From JBNFVY01 sp049943335 (lineage in GTDB: Bacteria; Pseudomonadota; Alphaproteobacteria; Rhodobacterales; Rhodobacteraceae), in the NCBI RefSeq assembly GCF_049943335.1, contig NZ_JBNFVY010000017.1, forward strand, positions 1-35,270: DNA of 35,270 bases. Direction: 5' to 3'. The position numbers and the translations under genes are program-made. The notes under the pieces were generated by a model that saw only the letters and a list, made by a program, of their open reading frames with translations, ran no database searches and was not told the origin of the DNA. Of this stretch, positions 16,612 to 24,019 are shown piece by piece; within the stretch, counting starts at the first letter, position 1; each line of letters begins with the position of its first letter.

Positions 16612-17214
16612 ATGACCAAACGTGACGGGATATTCGCCGGCGAGGATCCGTTCGTCATCGCGCGGCGCTGGCTGGGCGAAGCCGAAGCGCATGAACTGAA
16701 CGATCCCAACGCCATGGCGCTGTCCACCGTCGATGATGAGGGGCTGCCCAATGTGCGCGTCGTTCTGTGCAAGGCGATCGAAGATGACGGCTTTACGTTT
16801 TTCACCAATTACGAAAGCCAGAAGGGCCGTGAACTGGCCAGCGGCAAAGCGGCGGCGGTCTTTCATTGGAAATCGTTGCAACGCCAGGTGCGCATTCGCG
16901 GCACCGTCATCAAAGAGGCCCCCGAAATATCCGATGCCTATTATGCGTCGCGTTCGCTGGGCAGCCGGATCGGGGCCTGGGCATCGCAACAGTCGCGCCC
17001 ACTGGAATCCAAAGCCGCGCTGGCCAAAGCGGTTGCGGCCCAAGGATTGCAGCACGGAACGTCACCGCGGCGCCCGCCATTCTGGGGCGGATACCGCATT
17101 TTGCCCCTGGAATTTGAGTTCTGGGCGGCCGGTGAATTCCGCTTGCACGACCGCTTTCGTTGGCGGCGTGAAACCGTGGACAACCGCTGGGCGATTGTGC
17201 GTTTGAACCCGTGA
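16612..17214 (+). CDS. pdxH: Pyridoxamine 5'-phosphate oxidase
   Basis: The start at 16612 (200 aa) follows a GGAG site; an upstream in-frame extension would overlap fabI and is not used. The enzyme oxidises pyridoxine or pyridoxamine phosphate to PLP using FMN. Typical segments are LSTVDDEGLPNVRVVLCK, FFTNYESQKGRELA (FMN binding), FHWKSLQRQVRIRGTV, SRSLGSRIGAWASQQS and the C-terminal RRPPFWGGYRILPLEFEFW with FRWRRE. It is divergently oriented to fabI. Confidence 0.96.
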   Translation: MTKRDGIFAGEDPFVIARRWLGEAEAHELNDPNAMALSTVDDEGLPNVRVVLCKAIEDDGFTFFTNYESQKGRELASGKAAAVFHWKSLQRQVRIRGTVIKEAPEISDAYYASRSLGSRIGAWASQQSRPLESKAALAKAVAAQGLQHGTSPRRPPFWGGYRILPLEFEFWAAGEFRLHDRFRWRRETVDNRWAIVRLNP

Positions 17215-17231
17215 ATTTCGCGCGACGTGAA

Positions 17232-17271
17232 TTGCAAGATTTTGTTATTAAATGATAAAATGTTCTTGCAA
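17232..17271. promoter_or_regulatory. 40-bp AT-rich imperfect palindrome before the cold-shock gene
   Basis: TTGCAAGA (17232-17239) and TCTTGCAA (17264-17271) are perfect inverted arms around an AT-rich core that is itself largely symmetric (TTAT / ATAA and related pairs). It lies 18 bp after the pdxH stop and 66 bp before the cold-shock gene start. It could be a bidirectional terminator for pdxH, an operator, or a temperature-sensitive leader structure; the sequence does not decide. Confidence 0.6.
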
Positions 17272-17336
17272 CTCGGGGTGGTCTGCATCAGGTTCGGTCA
17301 CGGGATGAATGGCGTATATCGCCGGTTGGATACAAA

Positions 17337-17864
17337 ATGACTGAAGAATTGGGAAACGAACCGGTCCACGGAAACGTGAAATGGTTTGATCCGGGCAAGG
17401 GATTTGGATTCGTTGTCTCGGATGCCGGGGGCCCGGATATTTTGCTGCACGCCAATGTGCTGCGCAATTTCGGGCAAAGCTCGGTTGCGGACGGTGCGCG
17501 CATTGCGTTGACGGTCCAGCAGACGGTGCGTGGCATGCAGGCGGTCGAGGTGCTTGAAATTGAGCCGCCCGACACTGATGAGCCGTTGATGATGGATGAT
17601 TTCGGGCCCGATCTGACCGAAGGGCTGGACGAACCACTGCAGCCCGCGCGGGTGAAATGGTTCGACAAGGGCAAGGGCTTTGGCTTTGCGAATGTCTTTG
17701 GCAATTGCGAAGACGTGTTCGTGCATGTCGAGGTTTTGCGCCGCTCCGGGCTGGCGGATTTGCAGCCGGGCGAGGCGGTGGGCCTGCGCGTGATCGATGG
17801 CAAGCGTGGGTTGATGGCCGCCCAGGTCACCGCCTGGGACGCCGCGACGCGGGCAAACGACTGA
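17337..17864 (+). CDS. Tandem cold-shock-domain protein
   Basis: The 175-aa protein contains two cold-shock domains, at about residues 10-75 and 103-168. Domain 1 has RNP1-like KGFGFV (21-26) and RNP2-like ILLHA; domain 2 has KGFGFA (113-118) and VFVHV. An acidic linker (about 77-100) joins them. Double-domain CspD-like proteins are common in alphaproteobacteria, where they bind single-stranded RNA or DNA and can be induced in stationary phase or cold. The start ATG lacks a strong Shine-Dalgarno. The stop overlaps the start of the DUF192 gene (TGATG), so the two are coupled. Confidence 0.95.
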   Translation: MTEELGNEPVHGNVKWFDPGKGFGFVVSDAGGPDILLHANVLRNFGQSSVADGARIALTVQQTVRGMQAVEVLEIEPPDTDEPLMMDDFGPDLTEGLDEPLQPARVKWFDKGKGFGFANVFGNCEDVFVHVEVLRRSGLADLQPGEAVGLRVIDGKRGLMAAQVTAWDAATRAND

Positions 17865-18343
17865 TGCGGATTGCACCTGTCCTCTGGATCGGTGCCGTCC
17901 TTGCCTTGTTGCTGCCTGCTGTCGCCGTTGGCCAGGAATGTCGGGTGGATCGCGTGTCTTTGCGCGGGGCCTTCGGGACCGCCCATTTCCGAGTCGAGGT
18001 CGCAGACGACGCGGCAGAGCGCGCCCAGGGCCTGATGCACCGCGACAGCCTGTCGGCCACCGCGGGCATGCTGTTTGTTTACCCCGAACCTGGCCGCGTG
18101 GCGTTCTGGATGCGCAATACGCAGATCCCGCTGGATCTGGTGTTCGCCGATGAAAGCGGCCGCGTGACACGGGTTCATCATCGCGCCATTCCCTTTGACG
18201 AAACGCCCATCGACGGCGGCGATGGGGTGTCCTACGTGCTTGAGATCAATGGCGGCATGGCCGCGGCGCTGGGGCTGGATATCGGCGATGAACTGCGCCA
18301 TCCGGACATTCGTCAGACAAATGCGGCATGGGCATGCGACTAG
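17864..18343 (+). CDS. Secreted DUF192 family protein
   Basis: The 159-aa protein begins with a signal peptide (hydrophobic residues about 5-22, cleavage probably after AVAVG). It then shows DUF192 landmarks: ERAQGLMHRDSLSATAGMLFVY, VAFWMRNTQIPLDLVFADES and YVLEINGGMAAALGLDIGDE. The family is small, periplasmic or extracytoplasmic, and of unknown biochemical function. The start overlaps the cold-shock gene stop by one base, an arrangement I associate with Rhodobacteraceae. The tRNA-Pro gene follows after 40 bp. Confidence 0.93.
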   Translation: MRIAPVLWIGAVLALLLPAVAVGQECRVDRVSLRGAFGTAHFRVEVADDAAERAQGLMHRDSLSATAGMLFVYPEPGRVAFWMRNTQIPLDLVFADESGRVTRVHHRAIPFDETPIDGGDGVSYVLEINGGMAAALGLDIGDELRHPDIRQTNAAWACD

Positions 18344-18383
18344 GTCTTTTCATTCGCTGCGACTTGTCTTAGGAAGCGCGCGT

Positions 18384-18460
18384 CGGGGCGTGGCGCAGTC
18401 TGGTAGCGCACCTGTTTTGGGTACAGGGGGTCGTGAGTTCGAATCTCGCCGCCCCGACCA
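18384..18460 (+). tRNA. tRNA-Pro (anticodon TGG)
   Basis: The acceptor stem CGGGGCG pairs with CGCCCCG, followed by discriminator A and an encoded CCA. The anticodon arm is CCTGT-TTTGGGT-ACAGG with anticodon TGG at 18418-18420. The T arm contains GTTCGAATC. The length is 77 nt including CCA. No duplicated 3' end was noticed nearby, so there is no sign that this copy serves as an integration site. Confidence 0.97.
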
Positions 18461-18532
18461 CTTCTTCCACATGGATTTCGCGAAAATGGCGACCGGGCAG
18501 CCACGGGCTGTTCCTGTGCGCCCATCGCTGCG

Positions 18533-18725
18533 GCGCACAATCATAGCGCGAATCAATGAGTCGCGAATCCCGCATCGCGCGCGCTACCCGTAGTGGGTAT
18601 CGCGCCGCAACTCGCTATATATGGTGGGTTTTGATGGAAATTCGGGCAGTGCCCCTGTTGTCGCATTGCAATGGTCACGCCACGCACAGCCTGTGCATAA
18701 TCTTAGCGCGAATTGTGAAGTCGCA
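18533..18725 (+). repeat. Pair of imperfect 33-bp direct repeats
   Basis: Copy 1 (18533-18564) and copy 2 (18693-18725) align with one or two gaps. They share GCA-AATC-TAGCGCGAAT, then TGA, then GTCGC, at roughly 80 percent identity by eye. The copies are 160 bp apart and flank the distal NrdR-like box pair. Function unknown. Confidence 0.5.
18581..18627 (+). promoter_or_regulatory. Distal candidate NrdR box pair
   Basis: GCGCTACCCGTAGTGG (18581-18596) and TCGCTATATATGGTGG (18612-18627) resemble the 16-bp NrdR box (acaCTATATATwGTGt). They match at about 9 and 12 positions and lie exactly 31 bp apart start to start, the usual three helical turns. They are about 470 bp before the nrdJ start, so their target is unclear. 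Confidence 0.4.
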
Positions 18726-18803
18726 GCGGCAGCGGTTTGATAAACAAAGGTGATTTCGTCTGCCCACGACAGAGCACGAATCGCAGGGGCCTGTGGGTAT
18801 GTT

Positions 18804-18851
18804 GGGTCAATGTCTAAAATCTGGAAAACGGGACAATAATCCCGTTGACCC
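18804..18851 (+). other. Stem with internal hairpin upstream of nrdJ
   Basis: GGGTCAA (18804-18810) pairs with TTGACCC (18845-18851). Within it CGGGA (18829-18833) and TCCCG (18840-18844) form a second hairpin directly stacked on the outer stem. There is no T-run, so it is not a typical terminator. The 3' arm contains the candidate -35 element, so it may be a DNA feature instead. Confidence 0.4.
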
Positions 18852-18909
18852 TAAAGCTGAATTAACTGCACATTGTAGGGGTCGACCGGATAGCCACTAA
18901 ATGTAGTGG
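18845..18909 (+). promoter_or_regulatory. Candidate nrdJ promoter with proximal NrdR box pair
   Basis: The 16-bp palindrome CCACTAAATGTAGTGG (18894-18909) matches the NrdR box consensus at about 12 or 13 of 16 positions. A weaker box (TAACTGCACATTGTAG, 18863-18878) lies exactly 31 bp upstream. A -35-like TTGACC (18845-18850) places a poor -10 within the first box. NrdR is the zinc-finger/ATP-cone repressor of ribonucleotide reductase genes, so an operator before nrdJ fits established knowledge. The site calls are by eye. Confidence 0.55.
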
Positions 18910-19096
18910 TAGGCGACGCAGGGACAGACCTCTTATATGAACCGCGATCCGGGTCAGGGTCGCAACGCCAATGCTGCAGAAGTAGCAGGCGAGCGGGTAA
19001 GTCATGCGTACAGTTCGGGCCGGCATGGGCGTGGTCTCCGTCTCAGAAGGGGCGCGTCAGGTAGGTTGAACGAAAAGCAATGCACGGGGCACGCTG
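18910..19096 (+). ncRNA. Putative structured 5' leader of nrdJ
   Basis: The stretch from the proximal NrdR box to the nrdJ start is non-coding and hairpin-rich. GCGATCC/GGGTCGC is at 18944-18963, TGCTGC-AGAA-GTAGCA at 18972-18987 and CATGC/GCATG near 19003-19027. The region before the ATG has only a weak Shine-Dalgarno (GGGGC). A B12-dependent enzyme gene is a natural riboswitch target, but the conserved cobalamin-riboswitch boxes (CCCGCAACTG, CAGGAGACCTGCC) are not present. Regulation by this leader is therefore inference. Confidence 0.4.
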
Positions 19097-22000
19097 ATGA
19101 AGATCGAACGCAAGTTTACCAAGGCCGGCAAGGACGCTTATGCGTCGCTGGATTTCACAACCACCAGCAGCGAGATTCGCAATCCCGACGGGACCGTGGT
19201 CTTCAAGCTGGACAACTGTGAAATGCCGGCCAGGTGGAGCCAGGTCGCATCGGACGTGATCGCGCAGAAATACTTCCGCAAGGCCGGCGTTCCGGCCGCG
19301 CTGAAAAAGGTGCGCGAAAAGGATGTGCCCCAGTTCCTGTGGCGGTCGGTCCCCGATGAAGACGCCTTGGCAAAACTGCCGGAAGATCAGCGCTTTGGCG
19401 GCGAAACTTCGGCCAAGCAAGTGTTCGATCGCCTGGCCGGCGCATGGGCCTATTGGGGCTGGAAGGGCGGTTATTTCAGCACCGAAGCCGACGCCAGCGC
19501 CTATTATGACGAAATGCGCTATATGCTGGCCTCGCAGCGCGCGGCGCCCAATTCGCCGCAGTGGTTCAACACCGGGCTGCACTGGGCCTATGGCATCGAT
19601 GGGCCGGGCCAGGGCCACTATTATGTGGACTACAAGACCGGCAAGCTGACGCGGTCGAAATCCGCCTATGAGCATCCCCAGCCGCACGCGTGTTTCATCC
19701 AGTCTGTCGCCGACGATCTGGTGGGCGAGGGCGGCATCATGGACCTGTGGGTGCGCGAAGCACGGCTGTTCAAATACGGATCGGGGACGGGCACGAACTT
19801 TTCGTCCCTGCGCGGCGAAGGTGAAAACCTGTCGGGGGGCGGCAAGTCGTCTGGCCTGATGGGGTTCCTGAAGATCGGCGACCGGGCTGCGGGCGCGATC
19901 AAGTCGGGCGGCACCACGCGCCGCGCCGCCAAGATGGTGATTTGCGACGTCGATCACCCCGATATCGAGGACTTCATCAACTGGAAGGTTCTTGAAGAAC
20001 AGAAAGTGGCCAGCATCGTCGCCGGCTCGAAAATGCACGAAGCCCGCCTGAATGAAATTTTCGGCGCAATCCGGGAATGGGACGGGTCAAGCGAAGACGC
20101 GGTCGATCCGGTCAAGAACCCGTCGCTGAAATCGGCGATCCGCGCGGCCAAGAAGGTCGCGATCCCGGAAACCTACGTCAAACGCGTGCTGGATTATGCG
20201 CGTCAGGGCTATACCAGCATCGAATTCCCGACCTATGACACCGACTGGGACAGCGAAGCCTATGCCTCCGTGTCGGGCCAGAATTCGAACAACTCGGTGC
20301 GGGTGACCGACGCGTTCCTGCAGGCCGTCAAGGACGACGCCGACTGGAACCTGACCAATCGCGTCACCGGTACCGTGGCAAAAACCATCAAGGCGCGCGA
20401 TCTGTGGGAACAGGTGGGCCACGCGGCCTGGGCCTGCGCCGATCCGGGGATCCAGTTCCACGACACGGTCAACGCCTGGCACACCTGCCCCGAAGACGGG
20501 GAAATCCGCGGCTCGAACCCGTGCTCGGAATACATGTTCCTGGACGACACCGCCTGTAACCTGGCGTCGATGAACCTGCTGACCTTTCTGAAGGACGGCG
20601 TGTTCCAGGCCGAAGACTACATGCACGCCACGCGCCTGTGGACCATCACGCTGGAAATCAGTGTGACGATGGCGCAGTTCCCGTCCAAGGAAATCGCGCA
20701 GCTGTCCTATGATTTCCGCACGCTGGGGCTGGGCTATGCCAACGTTGGCGGGCTGTTGATGAACATGGGGCTGGGCTATGACAGCGACGAAGGGCGCGCG
20801 ATGGCCGGTGCGCTGACCGCTGTCATGACCGGTGTCGCCTATGCCACCAGCGCTGAAATGGCCAGTGAACTGGGCGCTTTCCCGGGTCATGCCCGCAACG
20901 CCGATCACATGCTGCGCGTGGTGCGCAATCACCGCAATGCCGCCTATGGCAGCGAAGATGGCTACGAGGCGCTGGCGGTCAAGCCGGTCGCGCTGGATCA
21001 CGCCAATTGTCCCGATGCCAATCTGGTCAACCTGTCCAAGATGGTCTGGGACGAGGCCCTGGAACTGGGCATGAAGCACGGCTATCGCAACGCTCAGGTG
21101 TCTGTCATCGCGCCCACCGGCACCATTGGTCTGGTCATGGACTGCGACACCACCGGGATCGAACCCGACTTTGCTCTGGTCAAGTTCAAGAAGCTGGCCG
21201 GGGGCGGATATTTCAAGATCATCAACCGGTCTGTGCCGGCGGCCTTGGAAAAGCTGGGCTATTCCAGCGCCCAGATCGAAGAGATCGTCGCCTACGCCGT
21301 GGGTCACGGATCGCTGGGTCAGGCCCCCGCGATCAACCACACGTCGCTGATCGGGCACGGCTTTGGCGAAAACGAAATCGCCAAGATCGAAGCCGCGCTG
21401 CCAAGCGCCTTTGACATCCGTTTCGTGTTCAACCAGTGGACGCTGGGCGAAGAATTCTGCACCAATGTGCTGGGGATCCCCGCCGCCAAGCTGAACGATC
21501 CCTCGTTCGATCTGCTGCGCCATCTGGGCTTTACCAGAAAGGACATCGAAGCAGCGAACGACCACGTTTGCGGCACCATGACGCTGGAAAACGCGCCGCA
21601 CCTGCGTGAAGAACATTACAACGTGTTCGATTGCGCCAATGCCTGCGGCAAGAAGGGCAAGCGCTATCTGTCGGTCGAAAGCCACATCAAGATGATGGCC
21701 GCGGCGCAGTCGTTTATCTCGGGGGCGATTTCCAAGACGATCAACATGCCCAACGATGCGACGGTCGAAGACTGCAAGGCGGCATACGAGCTGTCCTGGA
21801 GCCTGGGCATCAAGGCCAATGCGCTCTATCGCGACGGCTCGAAACTGAGCCAGCCGCTGGCCTCCGCGCTGATCGAAGATGACGACGAGGCCGCCGAAAT
21901 CCTCGAGAGCGGATCATCGCAGGAAAAGGCCGCCGTGCTGGCCGAAAAGATCATCGAAAAGGTGATCATCAAAGAGGTTGCCCGTGGCCGCGAAAAGCTG

Positions 22001-22780
22001 CCCGAGCGTCGCAAGGGCTATACCCAAAAGGCCGTCGTGGGCGGGCACAAGGTGTACCTGCGCACCGGCGAATACCAAGACGGCAACCTGGGCGAAATCT
22101 TCATCGACATGCACAAGGAAGGCGCAGGCTTTCGCGCCATGATGAACAACTTTGCCATCGCGGTGTCGGTGGGCCTGCAATACGGCGTGCCGCTTGAGGA
22201 ATTCGTCGATGCCTTCACCTTCACCAAGTTCGAACCGGCCGGCATGGTGCAGGGCAACGACAGCATTAAGAACGCCACGTCGATCCTGGACTATATTTTC
22301 CGCGAACTGGCGGTCTCTTATCTGGATCGCACCGACCTGGCCCATGTCAAACCCGAAGGCGCGTCCTTCGACGATCTGGGCCGCGGCGAAGAAGAGGGCG
22401 TGTCGAACGTACAGCAGCCGTCGGACAGCGCGGCGACCAAATCGCTCGAGGTGCTCAAGCAGATCAGTTCAACCGGCTACCTGCGCAAGCGCCTGCCACA
22501 GGAACTGATCGTCGTGCAGGGCGGGCCGGGCAATGTCGCGCTGGACGGGTCGGTCAGTTCGGTGACCTCGCTGCAGGCGCGGATGCCCGAAACCAAGACC
22601 TCGGTTTCGGTTACGGAAACCTCAAGCGTGGCGGTGTCGGCCAGCATGACGGCCCGCGACAAGGCCAAGATGCAAGGCTACGAGGGCGACCCCTGCGGCG
22701 AATGCGGCAACTACACACTGGTGCGCAATGGCACCTGTATGAAATGCAACACCTGCGGCGGAACGTCGGGGTGTAGCTAA
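19097..22780 (+). CDS. nrdJ: Vitamin B12-dependent (class II) ribonucleotide reductase
   Basis: The 1227-aa enzyme reduces ribonucleotides to deoxyribonucleotides using adenosylcobalamin and works with or without oxygen. Visible are NSNNSVRVTDAFL and the radical-site loop NPCSEYM with N474, C476 and E478. Also present are APTGTIGLVMDCDTTGIEPDF, the insert and C-terminal part typical of the long alphaproteobacterial form, and a Ser/Thr-rich linker before the final cysteine cluster GDPCGECGNYTLV / CMKCNTCGGTSGC. The C-terminal cysteines probably bind zinc and shuttle electrons to the active site. No other nrd gene is in the window. It is followed by a strong hairpin and terminators, so it is a monocistronic unit. 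Confidence 0.98.
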   Translation: MKIERKFTKAGKDAYASLDFTTTSSEIRNPDGTVVFKLDNCEMPARWSQVASDVIAQKYFRKAGVPAALKKVREKDVPQFLWRSVPDEDALAKLPEDQRFGGETSAKQVFDRLAGAWAYWGWKGGYFSTEADASAYYDEMRYMLASQRAAPNSPQWFNTGLHWAYGIDGPGQGHYYVDYKTGKLTRSKSAYEHPQPHACFIQSVADDLVGEGGIMDLWVREARLFKYGSGTGTNFSSLRGEGENLSGGGKSSGLMGFLKIGDRAAGAIKSGGTTRRAAKMVICDVDHPDIEDFINWKVLEEQKVASIVAGSKMHEARLNEIFGAIREWDGSSEDAVDPVKNPSLKSAIRAAKKVAIPETYVKRVLDYARQGYTSIEFPTYDTDWDSEAYASVSGQNSNNSVRVTDAFLQAVKDDADWNLTNRVTGTVAKTIKARDLWEQVGHAAWACADPGIQFHDTVNAWHTCPEDGEIRGSNPCSEYMFLDDTACNLASMNLLTFLKDGVFQAEDYMHATRLWTITLEISVTMAQFPSKEIAQLSYDFRTLGLGYANVGGLLMNMGLGYDSDEGRAMAGALTAVMTGVAYATSAEMASELGAFPGHARNADHMLRVVRNHRNAAYGSEDGYEALAVKPVALDHANCPDANLVNLSKMVWDEALELGMKHGYRNAQVSVIAPTGTIGLVMDCDTTGIEPDFALVKFKKLAGGGYFKIINRSVPAALEKLGYSSAQIEEIVAYAVGHGSLGQAPAINHTSLIGHGFGENEIAKIEAALPSAFDIRFVFNQWTLGEEFCTNVLGIPAAKLNDPSFDLLRHLGFTRKDIEAANDHVCGTMTLENAPHLREEHYNVFDCANACGKKGKRYLSVESHIKMMAAAQSFISGAISKTINMPNDATVEDCKAAYELSWSLGIKANALYRDGSKLSQPLASALIEDDDEAAEILESGSSQEKAAVLAEKIIEKVIIKEVARGREKLPERRKGYTQKAVVGGHKVYLRTGEYQDGNLGEIFIDMHKEGAGFRAMMNNFAIAVSVGLQYGVPLEEFVDAFTFTKFEPAGMVQGNDSIKNATSILDYIFRELAVSYLDRTDLAHVKPEGASFDDLGRGEEEGVSNVQQPSDSAATKSLEVLKQISSTGYLRKRLPQELIVVQGGPGNVALDGSVSSVTSLQARMPETKTSVSVTETSSVAVSASMTARDKAKMQGYEGDPCGECGNYTLVRNGTCMKCNTCGGTSGCS

Positions 22781-22785
22781 GTCAC

Positions 22786-22829
22786 GGTCGCGCAGCGGGC
22801 CGTCCGACCCAGTCGGCCCGCACGCGACC
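22786..22829 (+). other. Strong 3' hairpin just after nrdJ
   Basis: GGTCGC (22786-22791) and GCGGGCCG (22795-22802) pair with CGGCCCGC (22814-22821) and GCGACC (22824-22829), giving about 14 base pairs with small internal gaps. It starts 5 bp after the nrdJ stop and lacks a T-run. It may protect the mRNA 3' end or form the body of a 3'-UTR-derived RNA ending at the terminator at 22933. Confidence 0.6.
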
Positions 22830-22932
22830 CCAGTAACGAGTTCCGGGGCGGGTGCGCTCGCCTCTGACGCGGATCAGGCCGCAGGCAGAAAACAACCGAG
22901 CGGTATCAATCATGAGCCTGATCAGCGAAACT

Positions 22933-22956
22933 GGGCCCCTTCGGGGGCCCTTTTTT
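22933..22956 (+). terminator. Intrinsic terminator of nrdJ
   Basis: GGGCCCC, a TTCG loop and GGGGCCC form a 7-bp GC-only stem, followed by six T residues. It is 152 bp after the nrdJ stop. Confidence 0.93.
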
Positions 22957-23019
22957 CTTTGCTGTGCGGCGGCCATGGCCCGCAATCTGCGTCGGGCGCG
23001 CGCATATGGGGCCAGTCGG

Positions 23020-23049
23020 GCGCGCCGTCAAACCGGCGCGCGTTTTTTT
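23020..23049 (+). terminator. Second intrinsic terminator downstream of nrdJ
   Basis: GCGCGCC (23020-23026) pairs with GGCGCGC (23035-23041), followed by seven T residues. It could back up the first terminator or end a short independent transcript. Confidence 0.88.
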
Positions 23050-23306
23050 GCCCACCGCCATGGCCCGTTTTAGGCCAAGAGTAGCTGATCGCTGGCAGAA
23101 AAATTCCAAGCCTGGCGGCGGATCCGCAATCCTGTGCCGACCCAAGCCGCCGGGCGCCATGCGCTGTTGCGGCGCCCCCCGTCTTGCCCCCAGATCCCCC
23201 CTGCAGGCGATAAGGCCTGACCCCCGGGGCCGGGGTGGCCCCGACATAAACCGGACCCGCGCTGCGGCGATCCCGCCCGGCGCGTCCGCAAAATGGAGAC
23301 AAAGAT
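23050..23306 (+). other. GC-rich gap before the EF-hand gene
   Basis: No gene was found in these 257 bp. They must contain the promoter of the EF-hand gene, but no clear -35/-10 pair is visible. Confidence 0.4.
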
Positions 23307-23543
23307 ATGAATACCAAAGTGATGCTTCTTGCAGCCGCAACCGTGTTGTCAGCCGGCCCGCTTGTCGCGGCCACCAGTGTTCAGGACGCCGACGGCGACG
23401 GCACCTATTCGTACACCGAACTGGTCGCAGCTTTTCCTGAGCTGACCGAAGAAACCTATCTGTCGATCGACGCGAATGCTGACGGGCTGGTCAGCGCCGA
23501 CGAATACACCGCCGCGCAAGAGGCCGGACTTTTGCCATCGTGA
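23307..23543 (+). CDS. Small secreted EF-hand calcium-binding protein
   Basis: The 78-aa protein starts after a GGAG site. It has a signal peptide (about residues 1-21, ending in VAA), then two canonical EF-hand loops. These are D27-E38 (DADGDGTYSYTE) and D55-E66 (DANADGLVSADE), both with Asp/Asn at the calcium positions and Glu at position 12. Small exported EF-hand proteins are frequent in Rhodobacteraceae; a role in calcium binding in the periplasm is likely but the partner is unknown. It appears to stand alone. Confidence 0.9.
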   Translation: MNTKVMLLAAATVLSAGPLVAATSVQDADGDGTYSYTELVAAFPELTEETYLSIDANADGLVSADEYTAAQEAGLLPS

Positions 23544-23719
23544 TTGGCGTGATCTGAACGCGATCAAAGAACATCCGCGCCCGGCCATCCCTGACCAGGC
23601 TATCCCTGCCACTGGGCGCGGGTTTCCCGCTGGCGGTTGTCCACCGACCGTCAGCGGGGCTTGCATGGAAATGCGCGGCAGGAGCACCGGGCAGGGACAC
23701 TCCCACCGCTAGCGGCTGT
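23544..23719 (+). other. Gap between the EF-hand gene and the minus-strand small gene
   Basis: This is the 176-bp convergent gap. No convincing gene or intrinsic terminator with a T-run is visible. Confidence 0.4.
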
Positions 23720-24019
23720 TCATATGCCTGGAAGGCAAAGGGCGCTATTTTTCCCTACACGAACAGCCGTGTTCGCGCATGTCTTCAACCTGTCCTGCAA
23801 ATCGACACAGACCCGCTTTTGAATCAATTGCAGCTGCGTGCAAATTCTGAGCGGGTGGGCGTCGCGAAACGCCACGAATACAAGATCGCCCGTGTCGCCC
23901 GTATCAAAAATCTCGCTTTTGCATTGGGCCCCATCGGCAATCGCGACGTCGCCATGGTCTTCGCACCATATCACCGCTTTTTGGGCTTTTTTATCCAGCC
24001 ATAGTACAACGCCATACAT
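23720..24019 (-). CDS. Hypothetical small protein (99 aa)
   Basis: The 99-aa frame starts MYGVVLWLDKKAQKAVIWCEDHGDVAIADG and continues with GDTGDLVFVAF. This looks like real protein (balanced composition, beta-rich, small barrel-like) and not like a shadow of another gene, as nothing else is coded here. A GGGG-type Shine-Dalgarno lies about 9 bases before the ATG. I do not recognise a named family with certainty. The C-terminal part (from about residue 65) looks less protein-like. It is divergent from the XRE regulator gene at 24283. Confidence 0.5.
   Translation of the reverse strand: MYGVVLWLDKKAQKAVIWCEDHGDVAIADGAQCKSEIFDTGDTGDLVFVAFRDAHPLRICTQLQLIQKRVCVDLQDRLKTCANTAVRVGKNSALCLPGI

Larger units (their letters stand above)
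18461..18800 (+). other. Non-coding stretch between tRNA-Pro and the nrdJ control region
   Basis: No believable gene was found here. It holds two imperfect 33-bp direct repeats (18533-18564 and 18693-18725) sharing TAGCGCGAAT and GTCGC, and a distal pair of NrdR-like boxes (18581-18627). Some of it may be transcribed as the start of a long nrdJ leader or as a separate small RNA, but no promoter with good boxes was found. Confidence 0.4.

Noticed and set aside
18384..18460. tRNA-Pro as an integration site
   Set aside because: No repeated tRNA 3' end, integrase or mobile gene was seen downstream.
18843..19096. Cobalamin riboswitch before nrdJ
   Set aside because: The region fits by position and logic, but the conserved boxes (CCCGCAACTG, CAGGAGACCTGCC) are missing; only a generic structured leader can be claimed.
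18804..19096. Permuted tmRNA or other known housekeeping RNA
   Set aside because: There is no tRNA-like acceptor, T-loop TTCGA pairing or tag reading frame; the SRP RNA core was not found either.
18937..19221. 94-codon frame overlapping the nrdJ start
   Set aside because: It has no ribosome binding site, Arg/Gly-rich composition and overlap with the strong nrdJ frame.
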